Below are positions 6,186-6,305 of a stretch of 6,305 nucleotides of DNA, piece by piece (positions within the stretch are counted from its first letter, which is position 1; each line of letters opens with the position of its first letter). Location: assembly GCA_025464025.1 (NCBI GenBank), contig JAODBP010000024.1:1-6305 (forward strand), read 5' to 3'. Under the pieces are notes generated by a model. That model was not told the DNA's origin. It did not search any database and saw nothing but the letters and a program-made list of their open reading frames with translations. The translations under genes and the position numbers were made by a program. The stretch comes from Actinomycetes bacterium. GTDB lineage: Bacteria > Actinomycetota > Acidimicrobiia > Acidimicrobiales > CADCSY01.

Positions 6186-6305
6186 ATGTCCCATCGACGA
6201 CGGCTCCTCCCCCTCCTGACCGCCCTCTCCGCCGCCCTGCTCCTCGCCGCCTGCGGCAGCGACGGCGGAAGCACCTCGGCCGCGGTGGGCGCCCCGGCCG
6301 CGGCC
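6186..6305 (+). CDS. Lipoprotein, N-terminal 40 codons, cut by window edge
   Basis: The visible part is a lipoprotein signal peptide: MSHRRRLLPLLTALSAALLL followed by the lipobox LAAC with the lipidated cysteine at residue 23. A Gly/Ser/Ala-rich linker (GSDGGSTSAAVGAPAAA) begins the mature protein. It should be exported by Sec, lipidated by Lgt and cut by LspA before Cys23, leaving it on the outer face of the membrane. The mature domain lies outside the window, so function cannot be given; solute-binding proteins and unknown-function lipoproteins start this way. An in-frame ATG at 6177 would add MAA, but it overlaps the candidate -10, so I prefer 6186. No Shine-Dalgarno site is visible before either start. 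Confidence 0.85.
   Translation, partial: MSHRRRLLPLLTALSAALLLAACGSDGGSTSAAVGAPAAA

Overview
This is a high-GC window with the codon use, promoters and gene families of an actinomycete. An error-prone DnaE2 polymerase under a mycobacterial-type LexA box, CWB2 cell-wall-binding repeats and a DUF4012 membrane protein occur together. An acidimicrobial lineage would fit, because CWB2 proteins are common there, but this is inference and no marker here fixes the order or genus. All five genes are protein-coding; I see no RNA genes, insertion sequences, CRISPR array or attachment sites. No stretch over 300 bases lacks a gene.

Left part (1-1899): the first 598 codons of dnaE2 run leftward off the window edge. 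Its 103-bp upstream gap holds, in order, the intrinsic terminator of the neighbouring operon, a -35 hexamer, a LexA/SOS operator filling the 18-bp spacer, and a -10 hexamer ending only 6 bases before the ATG. The damage-inducible mRNA therefore looks leaderless.

Middle part (1900-3863): a two-gene leftward operon for the cell surface. The first gene encodes a secreted protein with a Ser/Thr-rich stalk and a C-terminal membrane anchor. Its stop codon overlaps the GTG start of the second gene, which encodes a signal peptide followed by three CWB2 repeats and nothing else. A 114-bp divergent intergenic region separates this operon from the rightward genes.

Right part (3864-6305): a rightward gene for a large polytopic membrane protein with a DUF4012 region outside the membrane. 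After a short AT-rich promoter gap comes the beginning of a lipoprotein gene, cut by the window edge.

The surface genes (stalk protein, CWB2 protein, DUF4012 protein, lipoprotein) look like an envelope neighbourhood. The SOS polymerase beside them is insulated by its own promoter and by the terminator and is probably functionally unrelated. Three of the five genes (dnaE2, the DUF4012 gene, the lipoprotein gene) have -10-like hexamers 6-7 bases before the start codon and no Shine-Dalgarno sequence. The stalk and CWB2 genes have purine-rich ribosome sites.
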